From positions 2,418,001 to 2,482,000 of the forward strand of contig OZ038526.1 of NCBI GenBank assembly GCA_964036665.1: a stretch of 64,000 nt of DNA, read 5' to 3'. This DNA is from Gordius sp. MW1. Taxonomy: Eukaryota; Nematomorpha; Gordioida; Gordea; Gordiidae. Position numbers and translations under genes: made by a program. Below, piece after piece: positions 44,599 to 56,824 of this stretch. Below the pieces are notes generated by a model. It made no database searches and was not told where the DNA came from. It saw only the letters and a list, made by a program, of their open reading frames with translations. Position 1 is the stretch's first letter, and each line of letters starts with the position of its first letter.

Positions 44599-44820
44599 GA
44601 GTAAATTTAACAAATTTACGGTCTCCGTTAATGATAAAAGGAATCGAATCCTACCCAACAAATGTGATGATGATGGTAAAGTACAAGGATAAGTTTGATT
44701 TGAATATTAAAAGGTAATTGTCAAAAGAAGATGGAGCTGGATTGTAATGAAATTATGCAAAGAGACGGTGCCCCGTTAGGAATGCCTTTACAAAACAAAG
44801 AACTATCTCACTCGATATAG
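44599..44820 (+). CDS. Candidate small two-exon gene, 61 residues
   Basis: ATG at 44,599 opens MSKFNKFTVSVNDKRNRILP then NKCDDD. A 38-nt GT-AG intron (44,676-44,713) would join in phase to GNCQKKMELDCNEIMQRDGA then PLGMPLQNKELSHSI, ending at TAG 44,818-44,820. Both halves have balanced, protein-like composition, and the intron length fits the 33-40 nt class seen in POLR1H. I do not recognise the protein and there may be further exons. It could equally be a pseudogene or chance. Confidence 0.35.
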
Positions 44821-45298
44821 GGGTATCGATTGGGCGATCGCTTCAATAAGAGGAATTGAATGGAATTTGAGGGTGAGGGGTGATAAGGCTTAGGGTGAGG
44901 GAAATAGGAATTTAAGGAATAAATGGGGCCCGATGGCAAGTCAACTTTTATCGACGGACATTATCTATCATTCATACGTATATGGTTGAATGGATGTCAA
45001 AGGAGCTTTAGGCGCTGGCGGCGTTACAACGCGTCCATAATAATCTGCAATCAAAACTTTCCTAGATTTTTCAAAAAATTATTAACATAATGTTGCCCAA
45101 TTAAAGCAATTTTTGTGGTAGTATGATTCAGCAATTTGATAAAATTTTAGCGTGGGGCCTAAATAAACAAACCCGGTCATTTTGAATATTTACTAAGTTG
45201 ATTTTCTTTTTTATTATAAAACATCACTAATTCATCTATCAGTTTAACCTGTTAAAAGAGCCAAAGAGTTAGTATTAAAATTAAGTAATAAATTTAAC

Positions 45299-45465
45299 CA
45301 CGGGCAAAGCCAGAGGGTGGCAGGAAGGGGCGGCTGCCCCCCTCAAAATCCAAATAATCCTTTAAATTTAATATAATTATAGCTAAAATTTCAAAAAACT
45401 GGTCAATTTGCCCATCCCTTAATCATTCTTGCCCCCCTCTAATTCCAATCCTAGCTACGCCTCTG
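45299..45465 (-). repeat. MITE, GGGCGTAGCC family
   Basis: Complete copy with a perfect 8-bp duplication AATTTAAC at 45,291-45,298 and 45,466-45,473. Ends CACGGGCAAAGCCAG and GCTACGCCTCTG. Confidence 0.9.
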
Positions 45466-45725
45466 AATTTAACACTTATTGCTAAGCCAGACAATAAATA
45501 CATTTATTGAAATTTAAAACACAACGAGGGGTGTTACTTTTAGTTACTGAGTTAAGAAAAAAAAGTATGTCCACCTTAAAATCAACCGATTAAAATTGTA
45601 TGTTGTAAACCGTGATTTGTGTTTTAACGCAAAAAAACAACAAATAATAAGTGGTTTTGTTCAACTAAGGGTAGAGGTTGATGTGACTCTTTAAAAATAT
45701 CAAAGATGTGTGATAGGCGCGGGTG

Positions 45726-46158
45726 CCAGCTATCGATTTGTCCGCAAATTCATTTTCTAAGAGGGAAGAACGAGTGAAAAAAAAACAAATTATTTTTTTT
45801 GGAACACAAGATTACGCGAATCCTGTAGAGCTGACCAGCATTGATTTTTTTGTCCGACCGAAGGAAGGAACATTTGGCAAATGTAGGGTTAAGGCCCGAA
45901 TATGATCTTACTTTTTTAGGGCGTAACTAAAATATCACAGGCAACAACGTAATTATTATAAGTCGTGTTGAGAATCCTATTCGCGATGACAGGCATTTAA
46001 AATTAGGTGATTGGGCTTGCAGAATGTTTCGTGGCTTGAATAATAATAAGGTGGTAGATGTTATGTATAGCAATGGTCGTTGGCCAATCGTCTTTCCTCG
46101 AATTTTTCATGCCCCCACCCCTGTATTCTTCGCTCGCTTTATTGCTCCTGATTTGTGA
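45726..46158 (+). other. PWWP-like coding fragment and second coding-like block
   Basis: The frame ending at 45,905 reads PAIDLSANSF, EERVKKKQIIFFGTQDYANP, then SIDFFVRPKEGTFGKCRVK. The order P-A-I...K.[IV].FFGT.[DE].A...F.K recalls a PWWP domain (as in HDGF or GLYR1), but the upstream half with the tryptophan-proline core is missing or altered. A second open block, about 45,957-46,158 (VENPIRDDRHLKLGDWACRM, then FRGLNNNKVVDVMYSNGRWP), could be a further exon or an unrelated remnant. Both are tentative. Confidence 0.3.
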
Positions 46159-46394
46159 CATATCATACTATTTGTCAAAATAATCGGACAATATTCAAGT
46201 TATAGAATACTAATGTTTACCTAAGCGGCGGGTGACATTTATCAACCGTGTCTTCTCGTGCTATAGGCCATATGCTAAAGGTAATGATAAGGATTTCAAC
46301 ATTTTGGCCGTTTACTGACTTAAATTTGCTAAATTTAGGAAAAATTGCTAATTGGCAATGTAATTACTGCTCGTCAATGAACTAAACGCTATTT

Positions 46395-46557
46395 CATGGG
46401 CGTTGATAAGGGGACAGGGAGGGGCGACTGCCTCCCTCTAAATGCAAAAATTGTTGAAATCTATTAAAATTATGGCTAAAATTTTAAAAATTGATTATTT
46501 TGCCAGTCCCTTAATCATTATTGCCCCCCTCTAATTCCAATGCTGGCTACGCCCATG
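46395..46557 (-). repeat. MITE, GGGCGTAGCC family
   Basis: Ends CATGGGCGTTGATAAGG and GGCTACGCCCATG; flanks match poorly, so the insertion is probably older. Confidence 0.8.
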
Positions 46558-47340
46558 GCCACTACCATTATCAGCAGTTGGCGATAGATGACCAAAATAA
46601 ATTTAATTAATCGGCACCTTAACTAACGCGAAACATCCATCCATTCTTATGATGACTACGATTGTTCAACACCGATGCTTTATAAGGTTGCACGGTAGGC
46701 GCGTCCCTTTGGGCTCATTAATTCGTGGAATGTGGATGATGGAATTGCCAACTATGGCTTACAAGGGTATCGATTTTTATTCCAACATATATTTATACTT
46801 TAGCACTTCCCCCTTTTCACGCACCCAAACTAGGGTCATCGGAGAAGCCCGCAGAGGACGCTTGAACTACCCGACACATGTGACAGATGGCACGCACTGG
46901 AATTCAACACTTATTGACACATCTATTGCATTGAGATACATAGAAACGTTTAGTAGGGAGAAGGGGGGTGGGGGGGGGGGGGGGGGGGAGGGGTGACCCT
47001 TATAAGATATGCCACCCTCTTTTATACTATAATCTAACGTATATGATATTGCATTTTTGTGGACTTTATTGAGAGTCCCGTTTAGCAATAAGTAGAACAC
47101 CCTGCAAGTGTAATCACTGTTTATACCCAATAACTGATGTTAAGCTGTAAAAATCATTATCGGAAAAATCCAATCGTTTTTTTTCGTGAATTCTATATTG
47201 TCAAGGAGCGAATATTTTGTCATAATGGTTGAGTTGCATCTAACGAGACAGGATTGCCTCAAGGGAGGGAGGTTTCAAAAATCTTTGATAAATAATACTA
47301 TTAAATAAGTTTTATTATGATTATATACATTAGTGCCGTA
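46558..47340. other. Less AT-rich stretch with long G run
   Basis: A 115-codon open frame at 46,649-46,996 has no recognised motif and its end runs into a G homopolymer (about 46,965-46,992), so it is not called as a gene. Confidence 0.35.
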
Positions 47341-47411
47341 GGTAGGATTACCCAAAGGTGTTAAATTTGTGTTAAAATTTTTCAATAATAATTAATTAAA
47401 ATTATATACAT

Positions 47412-47590
47412 TCAATATCTACAATGAGTTTCTGATAAAGCATCAATAATATCTTCAGTAATATTATAATACTTAGAAAAAGCATTATCAGTTAAATAAT
47501 TCAAATTTTGTGACCCAATTCCGCCTGTAATTTTTCTTCCAAGGACGCAAATTGCAAAGAGCTCCTTAAAATTTTTCCCGAATATACCAA
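47412..47590 (-). other. Short coding-like remnant, perhaps transposase
   Basis: The minus strand reads KELFAICVLGRKITGGIGSQ, NLNYLTDNAF, SKYYNITEDIIDALSE then a stop at 47,414-47,412. The composition is protein-like, but I cannot name the family. It adjoins a CGGGCCCG-rich repeat remnant. Confidence 0.3.
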
Positions 47591-48230
47591 CAAAAATTTA
47601 CAAACCCGGGCCCGTTCCGGCATGTTAAGATAAAATTACATGCGCGGGGCCTGCCAATTTTTTGCAAAGCACGGGCCCAGCCTGGACCCTTGCCAAAAAA
47701 TCCTTTTTATAAGTTATTTATTTATATGTTGAAATTATTTAATAACTATCAGGTTAAAAAATCATCAGTCTCAAACGGGTTTATATTTCTTCCGACGAGC
47801 GAACAGCCGTTAAACTTCACTTGTAGGACTTTTTGTCGCATAAATTTATGGCAAATATAATTAAACACTATAAGCAATGTTGATTTTATTAAACAAACTT
47901 AATTTTGTTTATTCTCAACCTTATAAAAAATAATAACGTCGGCATCTATTTATTTAAAATCACAATATTCATTAATCATTATTGTAGAAATAATTTAATT
48001 ATATAATCTAATCAACGTCACCAAAAACACACCATTTCTAATAAAATACCATAATAAGACGGAATTTAAATAATTTTGTTGGCTGTCGACGGACCTCTAG
48101 GCCTGGCCGAGCCCGTTTCGTTACTTTAAAGCCCGTCAAAGCTCGGCCCATATTTTTTTTTAAATAAAAAGCGCATCCATGCCCGACACGTTTATAAGCC
48201 ATCCGCAGGCCGGAATTTTAATATTAGCTT
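47590..48230. repeat. CGGGCCCG-rich repeat remnants
   Basis: GC-rich clusters (CCCGGGCCCGTTCCGG near 47,606; GGCCTGGCCGAGCCCG near 48,100) set in AT-rich DNA, like other non-autonomous DNA element cores here. Similar islands lie near 49,315-49,395 and 49,945-50,080. Ends not defined. Confidence 0.35.
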
Positions 48231-48799
48231 TGCCGATTATAATAATCATCTAAAAGTAGACTTTAGCACATTCAGTCTTAAGATTTTAAAGTAATTTTTA
48301 AAATGCGTGCAAAAGCAAAATTATCATTTATTTTGTGTATTAAATAGTATTTTATTATTATGCTCCTTTTTAGTAGTATTAATACGTGCATTTTCTGAAA
48401 ACAAGGAATCTAAAGTAAATTTAGAAATGCATGCTAAACGCGTATAAAAATAAAATCATTAATTACCTTCATTACTAAAATTTGGCTTGTATTAGCATCT
48501 TCCTTTTCTATTTTAAAAGTTAAGATAGTTAAAAAATATATTAGAACTAAAATTCTTCGTAATTTAAAGCAAGCACTAGGGTCGAATTTTGATGAATGCA
48601 TTGGATCTGTTTTAAAACTAAAAAATAATCAGATTTGGCTGTAGCACAGTAATATTTCGTATTAAAAAGTACTTCAGTAAATTCCAACTACATTTAACTT
48701 AGTCTAAAGCAATAAAATTGGACCAATATAGGAAATAATGTTCTATAATGTATTCTATTTGTTAAGTATGAAGTAGTTTGAATGTAAAATATTAATTAG

Positions 48800-49588
48800 C
48801 AATGGCGTAGCTAAGGTGATCCCCAAGAGCAAAACCCTGGCCCATTCAGCCCTTCCCCCATGTGAAAGATCCTGGCCCCTTTAGCCCCCTAAGCAATTAT
48901 CTAGTATACCTTAACTTAATAAATAATTATTATATTTATTAGATAGTTAATTGAGCTAGGCGACTTTTTTTATTTAAATTTCCGCTTTGTTATTTATCAA
49001 CACACATTGAAACTTTAGCTCCAACCTACAGATTCAATAAGATATGTATAGTAAATTATTTAAAAATTGGGGCAATATGATTTACCATTTTGAAAAAAAT
49101 TGAAATGTTTCTTGTCAATATAACGGTTCCATTTTGGGTTTCAATTTATTTGTACATACTCAATATACGCCTTATAGTTTTATGTTGCCTTTGTAGTCTA
49201 TGGTTGCCTTAATATACCCCTTTCAATAGCATAGTTTTATTGTTATTTAAGTATATGCATTATTCATCAAAAATAAAATTTTATTTTATTGCGGATAATA
49301 TCACCTAGAGACCAGCACGGCCTGGCCCGACCGGCAAATTCAACTAGCCGCGCCGTAACTTAGCGGGCTGGGGACGGGCATAGATATAGGTAAGGTTCGG
49401 GGAAATACGGTTACAAAATCATTTAGATTTTTTTGTGAATCTTTGGAATGCCTTATTATAATTAATATGTATTTGATGTTTATTAAATCAACAATGATAG
49501 TAAAAGAATATTTTTCTCGTCATTCATTCATCTATATCAAAACGCGCATTTAAATTAATAAGTATTAATTATGGACTACATATACGTG
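48800..49588. other. Intergenic stretch with partial repeats
   Basis: CAATGGCGTAGCTAAGGTG (48,803) is a lone family-like end. TTTCTTGTCAATATAACGGT (about 49,109) resembles the sequence at 368-390. Confidence 0.4.
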
Positions 49589-49758
49589 CATAGGCGTAGC
49601 CAGCATTGGAATTAGAGGGGGGGCAATAATGAATAAGATAGGGGCAAAATGATCATTTTTAAAAATTTTAGCCAAGATATCAATAAATTTTAACAAATTT
49701 TTGGATTTAGAGGGGGGCAGCCGCCCCTCCCTGCCCCCTTCCCTTGGCTACGCCCATG
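49589..49758 (+). repeat. MITE, GGGCGTAGCC family
   Basis: Near-consensus copy: CATAGGCGTAGCCAGCATTG to TTGGCTACGCCCATG; flanks TATACGTG and TAAACGTG match at 7 of 8. Confidence 0.9.
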
Positions 49759-50330
49759 TAAACGTGTCCAATCATACCCTTTAAAAAACCTATATACACT
49801 AGAGCAAGCTAATTGAATATTTTGATAGTATTATTTGTTTGATTCTTATTGACATCTGTAATAGATTGATATATATATCATTTTGTGGCTTAAATAAAAA
49901 TTGCAATCGAATATGAAATGAAGCAAAAAAATTGTATGCGGTCCTAGGCTCGAGCTTTGTAAAAAATGAGCGGACCTGGTCTATCTATTATTTTGATGGG
50001 CCCGAACCGAGCTTGGATTTTAATTTGTTTATAACGGGCGGGGTCGTTGATCTAAAGGGGCCCGTTGCAGGTTTCTAATTTGGCGTGTTCATGTGTAAGT
50101 CCAAGGTAAGGGAGAAGATCTAAGTTTTGGAAACAGAATATTGATATGGACTTAAAAAGGTACGAGTTTACGGAATGTGGGAAAAAATTAGCTGACTAGT
50201 TAGACAAATCGCTATACAAATTTTTTTAATCGCCGTTGACCCCTCCCCACTGGTGTGAAATTTAAGATCGGTCCTCCCTAAGGGAAAAATGCTACCTACA
50301 CCTCCGTTAATTAGAGTCATGCAGACCAGA

Positions 50331-50496
50331 CATGGGCGTAGCCAGCATTGGAATTAGAGGGGGGGCAATAATGATTTAGGGAGGGGCGAATTGCTCATTT
50401 AATGAAACTTTAGCCATAATTTTAATAAATTTCAAAAAAAAATTGGATTTAGAGGGGGGCAGCCGCCGCTCCCTGTCCCCCCTGGCTACGCCTATG
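50331..50496 (+). repeat. MITE, GGGCGTAGCC family
   Basis: Near-consensus copy: CATGGGCGTAGCCAGCATTG to CTGGCTACGCCTATG; flanks AGACCAGA and ATACCAGA match at 6 of 8. Confidence 0.88.
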
Positions 50497-51109
50497 ATAC
50501 CAGAGATTTTAGTGGAAACCAATATATGTTCATTTTTACTTATTAAATAAGCAATCCAAAACTTCTAGATTTTTACAATTTTCGACACTTTTTTCTTAAT
50601 TGGCTGTGAAGCGACCCGATAAAGTGATTGCAAAAGTAACTTAATGTAAAGCTGCGAGAGAAATAAAGAAAAAATCTAAATCGCCTTGCCCCATATTAAA
50701 TATTCCGCTCACGTACTAGTACTACAACCAACACCATATAGATAAATAGATTCAATTGAATTTATTTCCAACAGTATATGCGTGCTAAAGATGCAAATAA
50801 ATAGAAATTTAATCAGTGATTTAGGACACTTTTTTCAAATCCCATTTAAAAAATATTGAAACAAAATTTAGGGAAAAATATTTAAGTTTTAATTAGAAGA
50901 CTTTTTTTGATTCACCCAATTTGACAGTATTAAGACCACGTCAAGAATGATTGTTTAAGCATGACAATTTTGTTGGCGAATTATCAATAACACTAAAACG
51001 ACAATTATTTATAAAACGTCGTATTCAAATATATAATTAATTCATCGATTACGCTAGTAGAAACTAGTTATTAAATTCAAAATAAAATCTAAAGGTCCCT
51101 TAATATTTT

Positions 51110-52060
51110 TTTTCAAAGTTTATTTGTTAAAAACGTTGACAGTAATATAAAATAAATACATTAATTATATAAAACAAAATGCCTTAATTAAAATAATAAA
51201 AATAGAATAATCTAATATAGCATCATAGAGAGGATTTGGCCAAAAATCCGCGAACGATTTAAAATTGTACTTGGCTATAAGAATACCAAACCTTGTTTCA
51301 GTAAAAAGTACAAGGCCTGTTTGCCTCTCTTAAAAAAGCTTAGGCCTGTTGTTTGCCAAAGGTGCCTGAACACGAAGCGACCATTAAAATAAAAAAAATT
51401 TGAAGATAAAAGGGCTTTTGCATTTATTGGTTGATTACCCCTCGGCAACAACCAAAGAATCATTGTTGTAGTTAGAGGGGGCAAATAGGTCAATACAAGT
51501 GATGTCCCATTTAAGGTTAAGGCCATTGCTCCATGGAACTAACCAAACAGGGGTCCGATGGCTGTAAGATGAATGTGGAATTTTTGGCCGAGCGCTTTGA
51601 TTTATTAAGGAATTGACCTTATTGAACATATTTAAATTTGTTTGCCAGGCAGTGTAAGGGATGTCTGGCATGTTCGTATACGAGGGTATTGCAATTTCGA
51701 CAAGTAAATGACTTTGAAAATTTCACCTTTAGTCGGAGAGCTGTGATGAAGTACGAAAGTTCGGAGTCTTTCAGCATCATCCCGGTAAGACAGCTTGAAT
51801 AAAGTTCTAACCATTCCTGACCTCAACCATTAAACAAAAACGACCATAAATTTGAACACTGACTGTCGCTACTCGAAATTAGATAGTCAACGGAGTGCAA
51901 CACAAGTCCGGCATCCCAATCTCCTTGTCGTGAATTTTGTAGCAAAGGTGTTCCGGGATTGATAGTGGATTTTCAAATGGCTGAAGCTATGGGTAAAAAC
52001 GGGTCCACTCTAACTGGGTAAAATGTCAAATTGTAAAAACTGCGGTTGTAAAAATTCTAG
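51110..52060 (-). mobile_element. LINE copy 2, 5'-truncated
   Basis: Same family and orientation as copy 1. The 3' region 51,110-51,480 aligns with 36,770-37,011 plus 37,602-37,735. The coding tail (VPWSNGLNLKWDITCIDLFA, minus strand about 51,540-51,480) and upstream pieces (LFKLSYRDDAERLRTFVLHH, about 51,810-51,740) are broken into several frames. Copy 2 lacks the RT domain and lacks the 575-bp insertion of copy 1, giving a natural empty site for it. Confidence 0.8.
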
Positions 52061-53102
52061 TTTATAATTGATCATGACCCGAGATTAATTTGCGAAGAGT
52101 CGGATTCAATACATTTCTATGTTGGTCTTAATTGGTCTGAAAATGTGCTAACAGATGAATTCAAAATTGAAATAAAATTTGTCATCTTAATTTAGTGGTC
52201 AAATTATTCGCTTTTTAATAAAGTAATTATTGGTACATAAAAAAGTGAATTTTTTAGAAAAGCCTCGATCGGACATGGTAATTTAAAACTTACTTAACTT
52301 TATATAACAAAAAATTCCTCTATGCGATTTATTAAATTTCAACTTAAATCAGCGCTTGATACCTGAATCTGAATTTTTAAAAATTAAATTGAATGTTTTA
52401 GAAAGGAGTCTTTCGTCCTACTTTATTCTTACATTATAATCCCATTATTTTCGCGACCAAAAAATAGTCTCAAGATCAAATATTTTTTAAGATTGTGGCT
52501 TTAGAATTGACTTTCCCAACGCAAATTAGGCAAGATAAAAGTGACATAGGACGGTAAGACAGTTGAATATTAGAATAAAATGACGAGTAAATATAAAATA
52601 TTTACCTTATTGGATATATAAAATGTATTTTATAGAGGAATGAGTGAGGAAATCACCCACCCCCACCCCTCCCAGATTTAAAGGAAAAAATCTGAATGAT
52701 TGACATTAAAAATACCCACCGGACCATTTTCTAAATGATTAGTTTTTAATATAAAAAAAATTTCTTAGAATAGCATTTCAAAATCTTAAATGATATCTTA
52801 AAGGTTAGCGCAAACTTTAAAATTGGGAGCTTTATTCTTTGGGCTGACATTTAAATTAAAATATTCAAATGAGTTATTTAAATAATCTTTTACTTCTTCT
52901 ATAATACATGATTATTTAATATTTATGTTTAAGACTAAAGTTAGATTATAAGGGGATAAAATAATTTGAGTAAGAGATCAACTCAATTCGTCAAATGGAT
53001 TATTTCAATAGCAAATTACAAAAATCAAAAAAATATACAAAAAGCTTTTTTTAAAGCTGATGAAATCCTATTTTATTACACCAATAAGTCATATACGATT
53101 CC
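52061..53102. other. AT-rich intergenic stretch
   Basis: No gene or clear repeat recognised. Confidence 0.4.
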
Positions 53103-53165
53103 CATGGGCGTAGCCAGGTTTGGGATTAGGGGGCGAAACGTTTAAAAGTTCAATTAGGGAGATAT
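53103..53165 (+). repeat. MITE left-end fragment, G/C-run core type
   Basis: CATGGGCGTAGCCAGGTTTG, then CGAAACGTTTAAAAGTTCAA and TTAGGGA match 25,042 onward; the rest is missing. Confidence 0.7.
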
Positions 53166-53500
53166 AGTCTGGGTAGGGCCTCGTAAATTTGTCTTGGAAC
53201 CCCCAGAGGACGCCCAATTAAAGTGGAGATTTCCCAAAGATAGGTTGTCCGACTTTGAAGAGAGGTAAGGTATGGAATGTGCTATCAGTGATAGGTCCCA
53301 TTTTTTTCGAAAGGTTCCTGTTATGAGTTAAGGAATGGAACATGTGGTCGTCGCAAACCTGAACCGCGCTGTAGAGGTCGTGCCTGGGTTGCAAATAAGT
53401 TTCCTGATTGGGTCGCCTATTGATAATTGGGATGAGATAAACGGGATTTGCGTAAAATATCGGAAAATTAAGTACAAATTAGTTTTTTCTGTGAGGTTGC
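53165..53500 (-). other. Coding-like remnant of unknown family
   Basis: The minus strand holds an 86-codon open stretch (53,478-53,218) reading NPVYLIPIINRRPNQETYLQ, RHDLYSAVQVCDDHMFHSLT, KKMGPITDSTFHTLPLFKVG. Protein-like sequence continues past it to about 53,165 (LGVLWGFQDKFTRPYPDY), so it appears to be a broken piece of something larger. I do not recognise it; host pseudogene and transposable-element fragment are both possible. Confidence 0.35.
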
Positions 53501-53656
53501 TTACAATATCTTTTGGGTGACAATTAAATGCTAGTATATTACTCAACAAAATGTTTTTTATGGCAAAAAGGCATATATTGGGTACCCTTTAAGACTGGTG
53601 GAAGATGACCATACTCATAATAATTCGTTAAATAAAAATCTCCGAAATATAAATTA

Positions 53657-56205
53657 CTAGCTGCGCCCGGCCAAGCGTTGCTTTGGCTTAGTCCCTTATT
53701 GGAGAGAGTTAACATCGCACTTTTTGACCTATAAAAATAAAAAATACCAAATAAATATTTAAAACGGTTGTAAATCTATTCAATCGTTTATAAATATACC
53801 TTTTCCTATTATAAAACTATATAATATATATTTACATAATATAGCATTCTATAATTTAAATTATACAATAATACCATTATTTTATTTTTCTAGTTAGTTG
53901 ATTAATTTGAAATACAATTTTCTTTAATATAATAAAATAAGTAATTGAAGGATGGATAATTATTAAAAATATGCTTCTATGATCGACCACGTGATAATAA
54001 TGGCAAAAATTGCATAATTTAAATTTTATTTATTTAATTTAAATATTTGTTAAACCCCAGTAATTTTGACCGTATACTGTAACATTTTTATTATACTTTT
54101 AAATATCTAATTCGAGAAAACTTCAGCCTTGTATGTTAGACGTCATTATTGTATATGATGCTATAAATGAACCTGACCGGGAAATGTCCGATATTATTAA
54201 AACGAAAAGGTATTTTAGGGATCTGAAAATGCTATTTTACCCCTGGCCGCCCTGGGCATCTACGGCTAAATTTTCGCGCGAATCGGGCAGGTGTAATATT
54301 CAATTCGCGTATCGTTTTATATCGCGCAAATCAATCAAACACGTCAATCATGTATTTCTGCACCAAAAAAGATTATTATAGGCTGGTATAAACGTCAATC
54401 AAAAATTGTGGTTTGTTATACAATAATTTTGTTAAGATTTTTCAATAAAGGTTTAACATAATATAAATTAAGCTTCATTAAATATTTAATTTTAACTATT
54501 ATAAACAAATTCAATTAATTTATATGTATTAAGTTTTTTAAACTATTATAAAAAGTGGGGAACTTAAATAATATTAAATTTTAACTAATATAAACAAATT
54601 TAAATAATTTATATATATTAAGTTTTGTAAACTATTATAGAAACTGGGGAACTTAAATAATTATTTTATGTAAAGGATCTTATAATCCCTAATTAGGTGT
54701 CATATATTTGGTTTTAATTCATTTATAAGTGATCCAATCTATATAAATTTAGTTTATTAAATTTATTTTGCATCTGATAAAGCTGTTATAATATAAAATA
54801 ATGATATTGATATTATTATTTTAATAAATATATATTTTTAGCCATTACATATCATCATCTTTATTGGAAAAAGCCAAATTAAAACCATGTTTTGTCAAAT
54901 ATCATTAGACATTGAAATAAGAATAATGTATTTTATTTAAAGTAAATATAAAGTTAAAACAGTATAGTAACAATTAAAAAAATTTCATAAACAACTATCA
55001 AATATATAGGAATAGTCCCATTTTTCATATAATCCATAATCTCAGCAAAACCATATTCTTCCATTCTATTAAATAAATGCTAAATTAATGAAAGCATAAA
55101 TTAAGTAGTTTAATATTTATAATATTAGGGACGTTTAAGGCATACATCTAAAAAGGTAAATAACAAACTTTTGCATTAGCTTATATTTATAATCTTAGAT
55201 AGGAACTTACTTATTACAAAATACTACAATTTCAACAATTATAAAGGCATACATCTAAAAAGGTAAACAACAATTATAGAAGCATACATCTAAAAAGGTA
55301 CATAGCAAACTTTTGCATTAGCTTATATTTATAATCTTAGGAACTTACTTATTACAAAATACAAAGTTTACTACAATTTCAACAATTATAGAAGCATACA
55401 TCTAAAAAGGTAAATAACAAACTTTTGCATTAGCTTATATTTATAATCTTAGGAACTTACTTATCACAAAATACAAAGTTTACTACAATTTCAACAATTA
55501 TAGAAGCATACATCTAAAAAGGTAAATAACAAATTTTTGCATTAGCTTATATTTATAATCTTAGGAACTTACTTATTACAAAATACAAAGTTTACTACAA
55601 TTTCAACAATTATAGAAGCATACATCTAAAAAGGTAAATAACAAGTTTTTGCATTAGCTTATATTTATAATCTTAGGAACTTACTTATTACAAAATACAA
55701 AGTTTACTACAATTTCAACAATTATAGAAGCATACATCTAAAAAGGTGAATAACAAACTTTTGCATTAGTTTATATTTATAATCTTAGGAATACAAATTA
55801 TATTGGTAAAAAAGTTTGCAAATTACGTGATCTCAAATGAATGTCATTACGTAAAATAAAATGTATGTTTTTCCGAAATTTGAACCAATCATGTTAGTCA
55901 AAAAAATCACGTGATTGACAAAACAAGTACTTTTTTCGTGTTTTCAACGAATGTGGAGGCGTGATTGACGATTACGCGATCTTAAACGCTACGTCGTCTC
56001 ATACGCTACACCGGTAGTTTCAGAATTTAGCCCTTTTTTACAACTAAAAGGAATTTTAGGATTCTGAAAAAGCTATTTTACCCCTGGCCGACCTGGGAAC
56101 CTACGGGTAAAGTTTCGCGCGAATCGGGCCGGTAGTTTTAGAATTTAGCCCTTACATACATACATACATACACTTTACTTTATATATACAGATATGGTTA
56201 TGAAG
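53657..56205 (+). repeat. Dispersed repeat, probably non-LTR/SINE-derived, with ACAT tail
   Basis: It starts ACTAGCTGCGCCCGGCCAAG followed by CGTTGCTTTGGC, a 5' motif I recall from invertebrate retroposons. It ends with GTTTTAGAATTTAGCCCTTA, (CATA)n and CACTTTACTTTATATATA. The GGCCGCCCTGGGCATCTACG block occurs inside at about 54,180-54,300 and again at about 56,040-56,150. The interior includes a tandem 89-bp duplication (about 54,470-54,660) and a 112-bp satellite. It may be two or more overlapping copies. Confidence 0.5.
55125..55795 (+). repeat. 112-bp satellite array
   Basis: GCATACATCTAAAAAGGTAA recurs at 55,394, 55,506, 55,618 and 55,730, exactly 112 bases apart, with shorter or rearranged units before (about 55,142, 55,248 and 55,282). 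Each unit also has CTTTTGCATTAGCTTATATT and ACAAAGTTTACTACAATTTC. Confidence 0.92.
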
Positions 56206-56543
56206 GTAAAAATTTATTGAAAAACAAATTTCTCCCTAAGCACATATGAAAAATTAATGTCCATATTTTATATATAGTCAATAATTTTCAATCCGTTTAT
56301 ATAAATGTCATTGTATAAATACGGTGGATTTGGATTGATAGCGTAGGTAGAGGGAAATGGAACGCAATATTTCGGACACTTATGGTCCATCTTCAGGAAA
56401 AGAAAAAAAAGGAGAAGATGAAGTCTCAAAAAATAAAAATGAAGTAAAGTGATTATAACAACGATGATATAGATACAAAAAAATTACAAAAACTGGTTAT
56501 AGCGAGTTTATACAATGACATCCATATTTTATAATTTAATATA

Positions 56544-56712
56544 TATGAGCGTAGCCAGCATTGGGATTAGAGGGTGACAATAATGATTAAGGGAGAGGCA
56601 AAATGATCAGTTTTCGAAATTTAATTTTAATAAATTCTTGGATTTAGAGGGGGGCAGTCGCGGGTCGCCTCTCCCTGTCGCTCCCCCCCCCCCCCCCTTG
56701 GGTACGCCTATG
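56544..56712 (+). repeat. MITE, GGGCGTAGCC family
   Basis: TATGAGCGTAGCCAGCATTG to TTGGGTACGCCTATG with a long C run before the right end; flanks not clearly duplicated. Confidence 0.85.
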
Positions 56713-56816
56713 TCTTTATACTTCAGACACATATTTATTGTAAAAAACACATATAATTATAAAATAAATTAATTTTTTTGCAGAAATCCCTAATGTTCAT
56801 TTAAAGAGGCGTTTTT

Positions 56817-56824
56817 AAAAAAAA
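56817..56824 (-). terminator. Pol III T-run terminator of tRNA-Lys
   Basis: A G then eight T residues (minus strand) directly after the discriminator base. Confidence 0.8.

Larger units (their letters stand above)
42056..45298. other. AT-rich stretch with two weak gene candidates
   Basis: Apart from the candidates at about 43,150-43,440 and 44,599-44,820, nothing is recognised. Open frames at 42,479-42,878 have no motif and AT-driven composition. Confidence 0.35.

Noticed and set aside
46649-46996. A 115-residue protein
   Set aside because: No motif, and the end is a translated G homopolymer.
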